Shown: positions 52,249 to 62,224 of the stretch, in pieces
Numbering within the stretch: position 1 is the stretch's first letter
How the letters are laid out: every line of letters begins with the position of its first letter
Origin: Trichobilharzia szidati
Lineage: Eukaryota; Platyhelminthes; Trematoda; Strigeidida; Schistosomatidae
Length of the DNA: 64,000 bases
Direction of reading: 5' to 3'
Assembly (NCBI GenBank): GCA_944472155.2
Contig: OX235271.1
Span: 28,900,977 to 28,964,976, forward strand
The notes under the pieces: generated by a model
What the model was told of the DNA's origin: nothing
The model's input: the letters and a program-made list of their open reading frames with translations, nothing else
Databases searched by the model: none
Position numbers and translations under genes: made by a program

Positions 52249-52581
52249 TGTAACGACAGAGGGCAAGAGTCAGGCAACAGATCATTTATTAAGGAAATCA
52301 ACGCATATTTATATATTTTTATGTACATTACTATGGATAGTTAAGTAAACAAACAGTCTTCCGATTGGTTGTTTCTCACGTAAAGTTAATCTTTCATCTA
52401 TTTGTGACTGTTTCTTGAATGTCAGATCCTCTATATGTTAACTGCGTCCGCCTACGCAAAGTCTGCTGTGGTCGGTTTTGAATCAATCTTTGTTCACATT
52501 TTCTCATGACAAATCTTGGGAACATAAACATTGACGTAAATTACTGTCTACCAATTTGGCTAGTAGACAGCTCTCACCACA
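52249..52581 (-). mobile_element. Solo LTR
   Basis: Complement of TGTGGTGAGAG...CGTTACA, 333 bp, inserted in a (TAC)n tract and flanked by CTAC on both sides (52245-52248 and 52582-52585). Contains the TATAAATATG-type and AATAAATGATC-type signals in reverse. Same family as 3877-4180. Confidence 0.75.
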
Positions 52582-52599
52582 CTACCACTAGTAGTTACA

Positions 52600-53000
52600 G
52601 TTTGTGATTCCTTTGCATTCACTGATTAAGGAAGATTGGTTCCTGTTATTTTACAGGCTTTTTTTCATATATTATATCGAGATATTAAAACAAGTGGTAT
52701 TCACATGATGATCGCTCACTAGTGTGTGTAGAATGGTGACTCATTCTTTTGGGCACTCGACTGTCAGTCAAACCCCACCCCACCTCTTGAGGTTTGGGCA
52801 TCCAGGTTGTATCACTAATCCTCACACACAAGAGGTGTGGCTGATTGCCAACTGCATGGGATTGCAATTGGTTGTAGAGTTATGAATGGAGTAGGTCGAT
52901 ACTACTGAAGTGTTGATAATAGTAATTGGTGGTTTTCAGTACCAGAGACTGGATACGAGGTCAAATATGTATCAGGATAATATGAGCCCATTTTATTCTT
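52600..53000. other. Unassigned spacer
   Basis: No recognisable element apart from a weak tRNA-like stretch. Confidence 0.35.
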
Positions 53001-53105
53001 ATTATTATTTCACGGATTCTTTTCAACTGCTTACAACCGCCAAACAACACCGAAATGTGTAAATAACAAAAAGGGTTTGAATATACTTCAAGTTATCAAC
53101 AATTA
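53000..53105 (-). repeat. Unknown repeat family R (copy 1)
   Basis: (ATT) tract followed by CACGGATTCTTTTCAACTGC, TTACAACCGCCAAACAACAC and GGGTTTGAATATACTTC. It matches 58225-58335 and 63932-64000. The trinucleotide tract at one end suggests the 3' end of a retroelement on the minus strand. Confidence 0.5.
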
Positions 53106-53109
53106 GGAC

Positions 53110-53685
53110 GGAGTTTATACACTCAGAAAGAGAGACAGTGGTTAAACTCGGATCTTATTGGTAATTACGGTGTCAGCGGATGATCGAACCTGTAACCAGT
53201 CAAATCTCTGAGAATAGAAACTTGATAATTATGCGTATAAAACAGCTGTACAATCTTCTTGCGTCATTTTATTGTCTTTCCTGCTTCTAACTGTATTCGT
53301 TTTATCCGAATGTTACTCACCTTACCCTGATCGCTACTGTATCACATTTACTGTGAATAAGTAATGTAATCTACTAACATACTCTGTAGTTAAAATTTAT
53401 TAATGTCCGAATGTTTGTAGCCCGGTTTTTTTTTTCAGGAATATCCGTCTAGTAATCACCCAATTCTCCCTCTCCTCCCTGAATAAATTTACCCACTTAC
53501 ATCGTTCTGGATCTGTGTTAATCATGGATCTTATCCCTGATCTATTTTAAAAAGTGTGAAATATCTTTAACATGTGATAAAAAGTCAGTCTGAACGAAGA
53601 TTATTCTTTTCAATAAGTTCTCTCTCTTCTTTAGGTTTTTGCAGATATGGAATATATATTTATCGTCACGATAATAGCCGCTATT
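53110..53685. other. Unassigned spacer
   Basis: No recognisable element. Confidence 0.4.
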
Positions 53686-53689
53686 GCAG

Positions 53690-54405
53690 AGGATCGGTCA
53701 GTCGGTTTTCAAAATAGAACTTCGTACATATGTGCGGCAGTTCAAGTCGCCACACTCCCTCCTTGTAGCACACAAAGCAAGAGAAGAAAGTAGGAGAAAT
53801 GCATAATATAGACAGTAAACAGAGGTATGAGACAAAGGAATAGTAATAAAGAAGAACAAAACAGTTTTATCGGAAATCATAAGTCACAAGGAGTGGATGC
53901 ATCTGCACCAGCCATTGAGAACGATTTTGAGCCATGTCACCAATTGTTTTCAAGCATTGGTTTTTACCGTCCCGAGGACCCCGACCACTCAGGAAGTCTA
54001 CATCTTCCTACGTGGCTTAGACTAACTGTTGTGGATTTCATTGACTGGTGCCATGTTTTGGTTTGACCGCCGCTAGCTCTTTTCCAGCCTGACCCTATAT
54101 CAGCTAACATTGCCTGTTGTCGAGGAAGGCGATGACTAGGCATACGTAGCACATGTCCTAACTATCTCAGTCGATGTAATTTCACAGTCTCGTCGACTGA
54201 TTTCCCCTCCCACCTACCTAGCACACGACGCCTAACCTCAATATTGCTCACCTTATCATACCACTTCACACGGGAGATAGAACGCAGACGCCTATGATCG
54301 AAGACAGCTAATCTTTTCATGTCTTCTGCTCTCAGTGGCCAGGTCTCAAAGCTAGGCATAAAGGAGGACGGAGCGGACTGATGAGCAGTACACACCCCTT
54401 CGCAG
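53690..54405 (-). mobile_element. SR2-like LINE 3' copy
   Basis: Minus strand: SFETWPLRAEDMKRLAVFDH, SISRVKWYDKVSNIEVRRRV, MLRMPSHRLPRQQAMLADIG, SGGQTKTWHQSMKSTTVSLS, and the UTR to a short CGGT/CAGT tail at 53691-53706. Frameshifts lie at 54160 and 53964. 5'-truncated exactly at the PLE-1 junction (about 54406). Confidence 0.8.
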
Positions 54406-54599
54406 AGGATAGATTAAGTAGAATAACAGTGGTTATAGGGTGCGAAAATAAATTGTCTTTGTATAACAAACCTGCCGGACTGGATCCGCTTACACACAAT
54501 ATTGTGAAATGCGAGACGATGATAATGGTGATTAGTTATAATGAATTCATACAATGCTATGAAGGAAGATTGACAAGTCATTTCAAGGTTGTTAAAGAT

Positions 54600-55206
54600 G
54601 TCCACCGACTGGCGCAATATGGGTCGTTTCACATATTTGTTGTTTCATGATGAACTATTCACCACAGTCCTGCTATCGTTTGATATAACTAGTCTTTATA
54701 CTAATATACCAATCAATATGGCCTTAGATGAAGCGGATCCTAAACTTACTCATAGGACAAAGCTGCCCATTGAGGAAATTATTTTAGGAATTCAGTTATA
54801 CCTCACATCTGCTATCTTTAAATTCCAGTGTAAAATATATAAACAAACAGATGGTGTAGCGACGGGATCACCAATATCCACTATCGTAGCAGATATCTTT
54901 ATGGACAGCTGGGAAAATATTGCTCTGAATACACTTAATCCCACTCTAAAAATATGGTGGAGATATGTGGATGACAGTTTCACAGTGTTAAAAACAGAAC
55001 ATATCTCTAGTTTCTTGACACACATAAACTCGCTAGTGAAGGGAATAAAATTCACATTTGAAGCCGAAAATGAACAAGGAGAATTAGCCATGTTAGACTG
55101 TAAAATAAAACGAACAGAAGAAGGCAGACTGCACACTAGCGTTTATAAAAAACCAACGCATTCTAATAGCTATTTAGACTTTAATTCATCTCATCTGATA
55201 ACTGTT
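54600..55206 (+). pseudogene. PLE-1 reverse transcriptase
   Basis: Motif A SFDITSLYTNIPINMALDEA; then IILGIQLYLTSAIFKFQCKI; motif B QTDGVATGSPISTIVADIFM; motif C WWRYVDDSFTVL with both aspartates; FTFEAENEQGELAMLDCKI; and SVYKKPTHSNSYLDFNSSHL. About 200 codons are intact. It is distinct from PLE-2 (YVDD versus YMDD, THSNSYLDF versus TSTGQYTHF). The enzyme is truncated N-terminally and interrupted C-terminally. Confidence 0.8.
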
Positions 55207-55218
55207 AAGGTAGGCTTA

Positions 55219-55461
55219 TTAGATGGTTGGAGGCAATCGGCAGGAAGCCTTGGACCTAGGTTTCGTGCTAGTTGGCACTCATCAGCAAGGCGTATCTGCA
55301 ACCTTGAAGGAACTGATGTCCCTTCTGGGATTCGAACCCGCGTCACCCAGTTCTGCAGTCAGAGACGTTACCACTGAGCTATTCAGGCTCGCGACTGACC
55401 TCCTGTAGGACTGGATATTTTTGATTGCACACTAGTCAGTAACTAGTGTGCAATCAAAAAT
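55219..55461 (-). mobile_element. SINE-G inserted in PLE-1, with target-site duplication
   Basis: Perfect 12-bp direct repeats AAGGTAGGCTTA at 55207-55218 and 55462-55473. On the minus strand: 5' hairpin, head with A-box TAGCTCAGTGG and B-box GGGTTCGAATCCC, then GGTTGCAGATACGCC, CTAGCACGAAACCTAGG, ending CCTCCAACCATCTAA next to the duplication. The insertion splits the RT coding sequence. Confidence 0.85.
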
Positions 55462-55462
55462 A
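55416..55462. repeat. 21-bp perfect inverted repeat at the SINE-G 5' end
   Basis: Arms TATTTTTGATTGCACACTAG(T) at 55416-55436 and its complement at 55442-55462 with a 5-base loop. Confidence 0.8.
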
Positions 55463-55569
55463 AGGTAGGCTTAGTTAAGTGTCTAACAAACTGAGCAGTA
55501 GCACTAAGTAGTACAACATAGAAACCTAAATGATGAAATGAAACAGATAGAAGAATAGCTGGTTGGTGT

Positions 55570-56120
55570 TAAATAACTATCCTACTAAATGCACGAAATT
55601 GGAGGAGTGGTTAACATGGTGGTGCGTATAACCATCCAAAGATGAGAATCGGTTGTATACTTTCCACTCGTCAGTATGTATAGTCGTCCCTGGTATTACG
55701 AAGCGAGGAATACTTGGAATTAATACTGAAACACTTCTATTTGATATTGTTTCAAAGTGAAGTGAGGTATCGTAAATTCCAAGCACCCAAACTTAATTGT
55801 CCCTTCTGGTTCCCCTATTATACTTCTTTATCACAAGACAGTTTCATCAATATGAAAGGTGATTCCTGTTCCTTTGAGTCAAGCGGTAATCCTCTCAAAT
55901 TTCCATGATGCTACATCTCTACAATGCTGATACCATTGCATTGTAGAGATGAGGCTGTTTTCCATCCACACTGCTACGGCGATGCATTTTGTGGTACTTG
56001 GTGACACAGGTAGCCTAGTTGGTGGATGTTTATCTGTCGTCATATTGCTGTTGGGAGTTCGTGGTGGTCTGAAGTAGGTGCGAGATTTGCTGGCGAGTTG
56101 ATTATATTGTGTCATTCATT
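55570..56120 (-). pseudogene. Merlin (IS1595-like) DDE transposase relic
   Basis: Minus strand, frames joined by eye. STMQWYQHCRDVASWK matches the conserved region before the catalytic domain. THFHIDETVL carries the first catalytic Asp in its IDE context. KKYNRGTRR and VWVLGIYDTSLHFETI follow. Then SNRSVSVLIPSI, PRFVIPGTTIHTDEWKVYNR (GTTIHxDEW with the second Asp) and SSLDGYTHHHVNHSSNFVHL. Merlin elements are cut-and-paste DNA transposons known from Schistosoma. At least three stops or frame changes. Terminal inverted repeats were not located. Confidence 0.75.
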
Positions 56121-56399
56121 ATGGGCAGTAGATTTGTTTTCAAGTATTAGGGTGCTGTGATTCGGTTATTTCTGGTTGAGCTTGTTGGAAGATCGGTCTG
56201 CTTGAATACGAAAAAAACTTTGTTTCCAGTTTTATTTATGAATTAACGTAATAAATGTGAGTTATTCAGTTGAAATCTAATTGATTACGCGATAATACCA
56301 CTGTTTTTGTAAATGTCGATACCAGGTTTATATTTAATTATTTGAAAACAAACTGAGCATTAGTTTAGTTGGTTTTTTCGAGATGGATGGTTTAGTCTG

Positions 56400-56950
56400 A
56401 ACGAGACAGTCCACCTCAGAGACCGCAGATGGAGCAGTATCATCCACTTGAGTTGCAAACCTCCATCGTACCTAAGATGAACACTCGGTTATATGTACCA
56501 TCACTTTCCGTTGGCTCCATTGGCTATCTACAACCATTCAAAATTCCTCTTCATATGATTTTCTTCATGTCACATATGAACTTACACCCAACAGTGCGAT
56601 TCTCGTTCGGGTTCCACTCGTGTGTCTGTCTGGCGTGTGATGTCACATCAAGGACCCCTCACTGTATCTCCAATAAATGTTCATTTCCTCTTGCATTTTT
56701 ATTGGACAATAGGTCCTTGGTTAGTTTGTTGTCAGAGTTACTTTTTGACCGGTAATTTGATCTTCAGTAGCGAAGCAACGAAGGCAGATGTTGATGTAAG
56801 TCTATATTCGTCTGTTGGTGACGCGCCTAGGTCACTAGCCCATCCTAAGCGCAGAAAAGGGGGATTATTGGGTATGGAGCAGTCAATTCCATGTCAGCAA
56901 AGAAAACCGTTGGTGAAAATTCTAACCATAGAAAGGTAATTCTGATCATT
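56400..56950 (-). mobile_element. RTE-B LINE 3' fragment, heavily decayed
   Basis: TTCATATGATTTTCTTCATG, TTCTCGTTCGGGTTCCACTC, GGCGTGTGATGTCACATC and GACCGGTAATTTGATCTTC follow the block order of RTE-B on the minus strand. Only the C-terminal third is covered. No frame. Confidence 0.55.
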
Positions 56951-56959
56951 CCAAGCCGG

Positions 56960-57590
56960 TGGATGTTTCGCTTTGTCCAGATTCATCAGTAAAAAGCAGT
57001 ACTCATTTCATTTACGAGTTGGATTATCTTTTAGATTTAAATAGTTCAAAATATTGGAGTAGAAATTTTTTAACTACGAAAGGCAATTGTTGGGGATTTT
57101 ATTTCCTCTGTTTTTTATTCGCCGTATATGACAGAAACCTTCATATATTTTTTCGCGAATAGAAATTCATCTGTACTGTGACCATATAGCACTCTTTGTT
57201 TTCTATCCTAATCTGTCATTACACTTTGCTAACTGGTGTTAACAATCACGAAACATAGGGTCCAGGGCTTCCTGTAGGCTGCCCCCAACGATCTTTGTAT
57301 ATATGCTTTGAAAATTCTTTACTTTTTCTGTGCCCTCTTGTATTTTACTGTGTAGAATTGTGATTCTGTTGTTAAGGTAATAGATTTCAAGGTAGCAAGC
57401 AGTTCATCAGATTAAATCATGATTCAGTAGATGCAGCTGGTATGGGTTTGTGGCGCTTTGTACAACTATTGGTAACTGTAAAAAAAAAAGCGAACCAAAC
57501 AAACGAAAGATCGAATTGAATTGAACGTAATGATCTTGATCGGCCAATTAGATGAGCTCATATCATAAGTAGCGGATACACAGGTTCATT
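56960..57590. other. Unassigned; small SINE-G scrap
   Basis: 57243-57296 (CACGAAACATAGGGTCC, GGCTTCCTGTAGGC, CCAACGATCT) is a SINE-G body scrap. Otherwise nothing was recognised. Confidence 0.4.
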
Positions 57591-57597
57591 ACATGAA

Positions 57598-57850
57598 TTA
57601 CGCTGCGAATTCCACTAAGAGGTAGTATTCGAGTACTGTAGGCTTATAAGGAAGCTTGTTGATGTGAGGGAGTAATGTCTTTACAGAAGGATGCAGCCGC
57701 TCTGGATGGATAGGTGTACAGATATTCAGCCTGTCGTTACAGAAAATCTGTCCGAGAAGATATGCCGTTCCTTTTTTAAGATCATGGATATTGTAGAGTA
57801 GTGAATGGATCACGAAACAGCATGATATGCAGTTATCTGGATGAATTCAT
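57598..57850 (-). CDS. Open frame of unknown identity, possible exon
   Basis: About 84 codons are open on the minus strand to a TAA at 57598. The composition is protein-like: HSLLYNIHDLKKGTAYLLGQ, then FCNDRLNICTPIHPERLHPS and TLLPHINKLPYKPTVLEYYL. It matches none of the element families here. The frame is closed upstream by TGA at about 57850, and no ATG precedes the good part. It would need an acceptor near TTCATCCAG to be an exon. A second protein-like stretch (GDPNEGLNQTDITTLTDQSD and onward) lies at 58055-57885 in another frame. It could be a captured gene fragment. Confidence 0.3.
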
Positions 57851-58224
57851 GTACAGAAATAGGTTCGCACTATCACTGAAGACTCCACTACAGAAGTAGG
57901 AGATTTTCTTGTGACATATACGTAAATCTGTTTTTTTTTAACATTGAATTTGATGTCTATGAAAGAGTTTTTGAAATTACGCGTATTTATTTGGGACTCA
58001 TCTGATTGGTCGGTCAAGGTCGTTATATCCGTTTGATTCAGTCCCTCGTTTGGATCACCTATGTTTAGAGTTACTCAACATTATACACAGCTTCTGAGTC
58101 GATAGTAATCTCCAATAGTTGCGCATAATATTTTTACTATGAATAGATACGTTTTCTTGGATTTTCGTTGATTTATTGGCAAAGTTGAACAAAGCTAGAA
58201 TAAAAAATGTATCTAAATACTATG

Positions 58225-58335
58225 AGCTCATCATTTATAATTTCGCGAATCCTTTTCAACTGCCTACAGCCTGAACTACAACAATATAAATTATTAAAAA
58301 AGAGGTCGGACATAGTTTTTTGGTGCTGACAAGGA
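58225..58335 (-). repeat. Unknown repeat family R (copy 2)
   Basis: TTTCGCGAATCCTTTTCAAC, TGCCTACAGCC and AAAAAGAGGTCGGACATAG resemble the copies at 53000 and 63932. Confidence 0.4.
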
Positions 58336-58344
58336 GTATTAATA

Positions 58345-58990
58345 TTATTATTGTTCCCTTGGGTTCCTCGTGGAACATTGGGCTTCAACTGCACGTCTCC
58401 ACTTGCTTCTGTCTTCTGCAGTACTTTTAACCTGCATCCATGTCATTCCATACTGTTCCAACTCCTCTTCACATGATCTCCTCCATGTCACCCTTGCACT
58501 GACGTCCTACTCGCCGCTTCCCTTTCCCGTTCCACTCGAGCTATGGCCTGACGCGCGATGTCACCCAGCGGCCTTCTCAGCTAGTGTCCAATCCATCTCC
58601 ACTTACTCCTGCATATTTCTTGAGCGATTGGTTCTTGTTTTGTTTGTTCCCATAGTTTCTTGTTGGTTCTTGTTCTTTCCGGCCATCTGATCTTCAGTAT
58701 AGAACGAAGACAGCTAGATGTTGATAAAGTTCTGTAACAGGCTGTTGGAAATAAATATTCTTTGTCACCCGCCAAGTTTCTGATCCATCCGTATAGCAAA
58801 ACTGACTGACTTGGCGTTTGTATTGAAAATCCGAATCACTTTGTTGTTGATGCAGGCTGAGTGAGTGACGAAGATTTCCAGATTGGTTTCAGGTTGATGA
58901 ATGTGTTTCTCGCCTTCCCGATTCTCGCTCGATTTGACATCCTCGTCCGTTCCTCCTGTAGTTGAGACAATGCTCCCTAGATAAGTGAGC
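58345..58990 (-). mobile_element. RTE-B LINE 3' copy
   Basis: (ATT) tail at 58339-58350, then minus-strand C-terminal coding: STTGGTDEDVKS, the INLKTNLEIFVTHSAC equivalent, IRIFNTNAKSVSFAIRMDQK, KTRTNRSRNMQE-type segment, and the EWNGKGKRRVGRTSV-type end. 5'-truncated at about 58990 at the TYLGSIVSTT segment. Frameshifted. Confidence 0.8.
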
Positions 58991-58994
58991 ATTT

Positions 58995-59225
58995 ATCGGA
59001 ACTATGAGCGACATAACTTTGGAATGATATAAATGATTAAATGATCATGTTTTAACGGGGTTCACTGTTTATACGATAAGTTAACGAATATTCGTGAAGA
59101 AAGGACCGAGTTCAAAGGATTTTTGGTAGAGACAACGTTTAATTGAAAAGAATATATATGAATACAATAGGTTACGTAGCAACAACAAAATGTTTTTATA
59201 AAATAGCCAACAAGGATTCCGATCA
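58995..59225. other. Unassigned spacer
   Basis: No recognisable element. Confidence 0.4.
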
Positions 59226-59229
59226 GTGA

Positions 59230-59440
59230 TTATGTTTGGGCGAAACAGTAAAGTTTTCTAAACAGATTAGAAGATACAGGAGAATATATGACGCAACAAA
59301 AATTGTAGAGCTTTGTTTCAAAAGTTTAATCCTCAAGATAGTACAAGATTTTAGGTTAACAATGGCTATTGCTTCAAGAAAACGTGGTTTTTTACCTGTT
59401 GGTCACCTTGAACTTCTTCAGACTATCCCCGGGTGACCGG
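59230..59440 (+). pseudogene. Possible histone H3-fold relic
   Basis: The frame from 59233 reads GETVKFSKQIRRYRRI, then ATKIVELCFKSLILKIVQDF, TMAIASRKRGFL. Histone H3 has GTVALREIRRYQ, then a segment ending LPFQRLVREIAQDF, and MALQEASEAYL at nearly the same spacing. Shared: TV, IRRY, LxFxxL, IxQDF, MA and an aromatic-Leu. Two one-residue offsets are needed. No ATG precedes it, an in-frame stop lies just upstream, and H3 sequence is lost after 59440. It is at best a decayed pseudogene, and chance similarity cannot be excluded. Confidence 0.35.
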
Positions 59441-59654
59441 TGTCCAATAGATAACGCATAACTGCACTGTTTAGTGTCTATGAGTCCTTTGGTCACATGT
59501 GCTTTGGTAGGTATTCCGAGGTGTGGTGTCAACAACCCTTCTCTATGTATTAACAAGTCCAAAGTAAAAAAGCTTGATTTTCCAAGATTTGCATTTAAGT
59601 ATTAGTCATAAAAATATGATAAGCATCTTAAGATAATTTTATTTCACTTTGTAT

Positions 59655-59745
59655 TTATTCACTAACTGATATCAGCTAGCGAATTCCTGAAAACCGAAGG
59701 CCTCTGGACTGCTGTCTCATCCTGACCAGAGTCATAGGTATACAT
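59655..59745 (-). mobile_element. SINE-H 3' fragment
   Basis: CTAACTGATATCAGCTAGCG, CTGAAAACCGAAGG and GGACTGCTGTCTCATCC match the 3' body and ribozyme-like end. Confidence 0.5.
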
Positions 59746-59869
59746 TGCTAAAGAATCCCAAATGAAAATGAAACACCTATCAAGTACTCTTTGGTTTTTA
59801 AGAATTGTTAAACTGATGTTAGCTCATAGATGTCTAAATAGATTTGAAATTCTTGCAAACTCTAAAACT

Positions 59870-60060
59870 GAATATTTTGATGGAATTCAAGATGGGCATT
59901 CTACCCTATTTGGGACTCATCAACTGGGAAATGCCTGCATTCCTTGTAACTGAGTAAGTAAGTGAATATTGTCCTACTGAAACTCGAATTCACCATTCAT
60001 CCACTAAGTCACTGGACCACACGGGGACCACCTTTTGTGCAACTGGTAAGGCACTGCGAC
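59870..60060 (-). mobile_element. SINE-S copy with mutated hammerhead
   Basis: Minus strand: head with A-box-like TGGTCCAGTGAC and eroded B-box GAATTCGAGTTTC, then 59940-59881: CCCAG, TTGATGA (C3 to T, rest of CUGANGA exact), GTCCCAAATAGG, a broken GAAA (TAGAA), and ATCTTGAATTCC. Confidence 0.7.
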
Positions 60061-60267
60061 CGACACTCAACGAAGAAATATCATTGTTGACCTTCAGACA
60101 TCGCTGAAGCGTCCATTCTACGTGTCGAGCATTTCAGTCCATCAAAAATCTCCCAGTGGATAATGCAAAAACTTGTAGTCACCGGTAAGCGATATCTATC
60201 ACTTATAAGGGACTGTTGATATTAGTCGGCCACTTAAACTTCTCCAAGTTGAATAGGACTCTAATGA

Positions 60268-60445
60268 TAATAATAATAATAATAGTGACTTTATTCTGAA
60301 GAATGCAAAATTCTCATCATGTTCTTATTGCAAAGTGTTTTTTCCGTGTGTAGAGTATCCTAGTAAATTTTTATAATCGGTAATGCATTATTCGAAGTAC
60401 TATTGTTTCTATCCAAAGCACACTCCAATAACCCTCAATGCTTTT
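60268..60445 (-). mobile_element. Possible CR1-A 3' end, decayed
   Basis: (AAT)n followed by GTGACTTTATTCTGAAGAATG and AATTCTCATCATGTTCTTAT resembles the CR1-A tail (TTGCTTTATTCCAAAAC, AATTCTCAGCATTTTTACTA). Confidence 0.4.
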
Positions 60446-60449
60446 CCTC

Positions 60450-60910
60450 CAAATCTAAAGAGCTTTAGCTTGAGACCTATTTGAAAATAGATGCGAGAGT
60501 ACAGATTGCAATTCAGTGACATAATTGGATGATTTAAACGACGCGAAATAGAGTTTTAATCGATAGGAAAATCAGGCAGCTCAATGATTTAAGCAGAGGA
60601 CACTAGGTATTTCCTATAAGTAAGTAAATTAACTACACTTTTATTATAATTGGGAGATTATCAAATTATGCGATTAACCTTTGTAGTAAACTTTTGTCAA
60701 TAATTTTATTTGTATTACAAAGAATTTCTGTTGTTGTTGTTTCTTTTCATAGCTTATTTTTCGAATTCGACTTAAAAGACTTCGTTATTGATCAGTGTGC
60801 ATTGGATATGAATCGATGCAGAGCGACAACACGGGTAAGCAGTTCATCAGTTTATATGGTCTATTTATTGGTTCATTCATTCTCGTTATTATATAAAGTA
60901 ATCTGTTATT
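60450..60910. other. Unassigned spacer
   Basis: No recognisable element. Confidence 0.4.
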
Positions 60911-60922
60911 ATGTGGTTCATT

Positions 60923-61156
60923 GTGTGTCGGTGGTATAGCGGTTAGGATGCTCGCCGACCATGCACATGGTCCGGGGTTCGACCCCCGGCCGGCGCGCTC
61001 CTTTACCTCGCTGAGCCAGAAATAATGCTGGTAAAGAGGAAAGGTTGGGCATGAGGCTAGCAACCCCATCCTGTAAAATAAACACTGCTACAGAAACTTC
61101 AAGCCACTAGCTTGAAGGTGCCCTATGTTCCACTGGGGAACGTGAAGGAAAAAAAA
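60923..61156 (+). mobile_element. SINE-T, complete copy with target-site duplication
   Basis: tRNA-like head 60925-60997: acceptor-like GTGTCGG / CCGGCGC pair over seven positions, A-box TGGTATAGCGG, B-box GGGGTTCGACCCC inside a perfect T-arm. The region between lacks a normal anticodon arm (ACCAT GCAC ATGGT). The body CGAGGTAAAG...TTGCTAGC complement and an A8 tail follow. Flanked by ATGTGGTTCATT (60911-60922) and ATGTGATTCATT (61156-61167), an 11/12 duplication. Confidence 0.8.
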
Positions 61157-61164
61157 TGTGATTC

Positions 61165-61500
61165 ATTCCCTGCCTTCTGTGCGGATTATACGGCTTCAGG
61201 GACAAATATTCATTCCACTCGGTTCTGTGGCACACCACTTTCAGATGGCTCCGTGACTTCTTACAGCCTTTCATCTTCTCTTCACATAGTATCCTTTAAA
61301 TCACTCATGGTGGGACTCATCAGGGTTCTACTCGACTGCCTGTCTGACGTGTAACGCCATTTGAATATCTTCTCAGGAGATATCCTATCTGTCTCGATTT
61401 CCCCCAGCATATTTGTTGGGCGATAGGTTCTTAGCTAGATCGCAACACTGTTAAAGTTTCTTGTTGCTGAATTATGCTTTCTGACCGACCATTTCATCTT
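61165..61500 (-). mobile_element. RTE-B LINE 3' fragment, decayed
   Basis: CATTCCCTGCCTTCTGTGCG, TCTTCTCTTCACATAGTATC, GACGTGTAACGCCATTTG, TTTGTTGGGCGATAGGTTC and the TCTTCATTATTGAGCA end follow RTE-B block order. It is older than the adjacent copy. Confidence 0.55.
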
Positions 61501-61504
61501 CATT

Positions 61505-62222
61505 ATTGAGCATTATTATTATTGTTCCCTTGGGTTCCTAGTGGAACATAAGGCTTCAGCTGCACGTCTCCACTTGCTTCTGTCTTCTGCTGTGCTTTTC
61601 ACCTGCGTCCATATTAGTCCATACTGTCTCAACTCCTCTTCACACGATCTCCTCCATGTCACCCTTGCACTGACGTCCCACTCGCCACTTCCCTTTCAGG
61701 TTCCAATCGAGCACTGGCCTGACGCGCGATGTCACCCAGCGGCCTCCTCAGCGAGTGTCCAATCCATCTCCACTTTCTCCTGCATATTTGTTGGGTGATT
61801 AGTTCTTGTTTTGTTTCTTCCCATAGTTTCTTGTTGGTTCTTGTTCTTTCCGGCCATCTGATCTTCAGTATAGAGCCAGCGAAGACAGTTAGTTGTTGAT
61901 AAAGGTGTGCAACAGGCTGTTGGAAATATTCTTTGTGACCCGCCGCTAGGTTTCTGATCCGTATAGAAGAACTGACTGACTTGACGTTTGTAATGAGAAT
62001 CCGAATTTTGTTGTTGAGTGTGGCTGAGTGACGAAGATTTCCAGATTGTTTTCAGGTTGATGAATGTGTTTCTCGCCTTCACGATTCTCGATTTGACATC
62101 CTCGTCCGTTCCTCCTGTAGTTGAGACAATGCTCTCTAGATAAGTGAATGAAGTAACCTCTTTCAAATCCCTCCCGTTGATGGTGATTGTCGCTGGATGT
62201 TGCTGCTGTTGTTGTTGGTTTA
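61505..62222 (-). mobile_element. RTE-B LINE 3' copy, recent
   Basis: (ATT) tail at 61505-61514. Minus-strand coding 62226-61732 is open for about 160 codons: TITINGRDLKEVTSFTYLES, STTGGTDEDVKSRIVKARNT, FINLKTIWKSSSLS, SGGSQRIFPTACC and NMQEKVEMDWTLAEEAAG. The GKWRVGRQCKGDMEEIV-type end follows in another frame. 5'-truncated at about 62222. Confidence 0.8.
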
Positions 62223-62224
62223 TC

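Larger units (their letters stand above)
54411..55560 (+). mobile_element. PLE-1 copy (RT part) split by SINE-G
   Basis: Plus strand. RT coding 54650-55206 is interrupted by SINE-G at 55219-55461 and resumes as VGLVKCLTN after it, where PLE RTs carry a GLVRxLTxRA segment. The copy ends in degraded sequence before the Merlin relic. Confidence 0.75.

Noticed and set aside
60923..60997. A functional tRNA gene
   Set aside because: Acceptor and T-arm pair well, but the anticodon arm has a 4-base loop and the sequence continues into a SINE body with poly(A) and target duplication.
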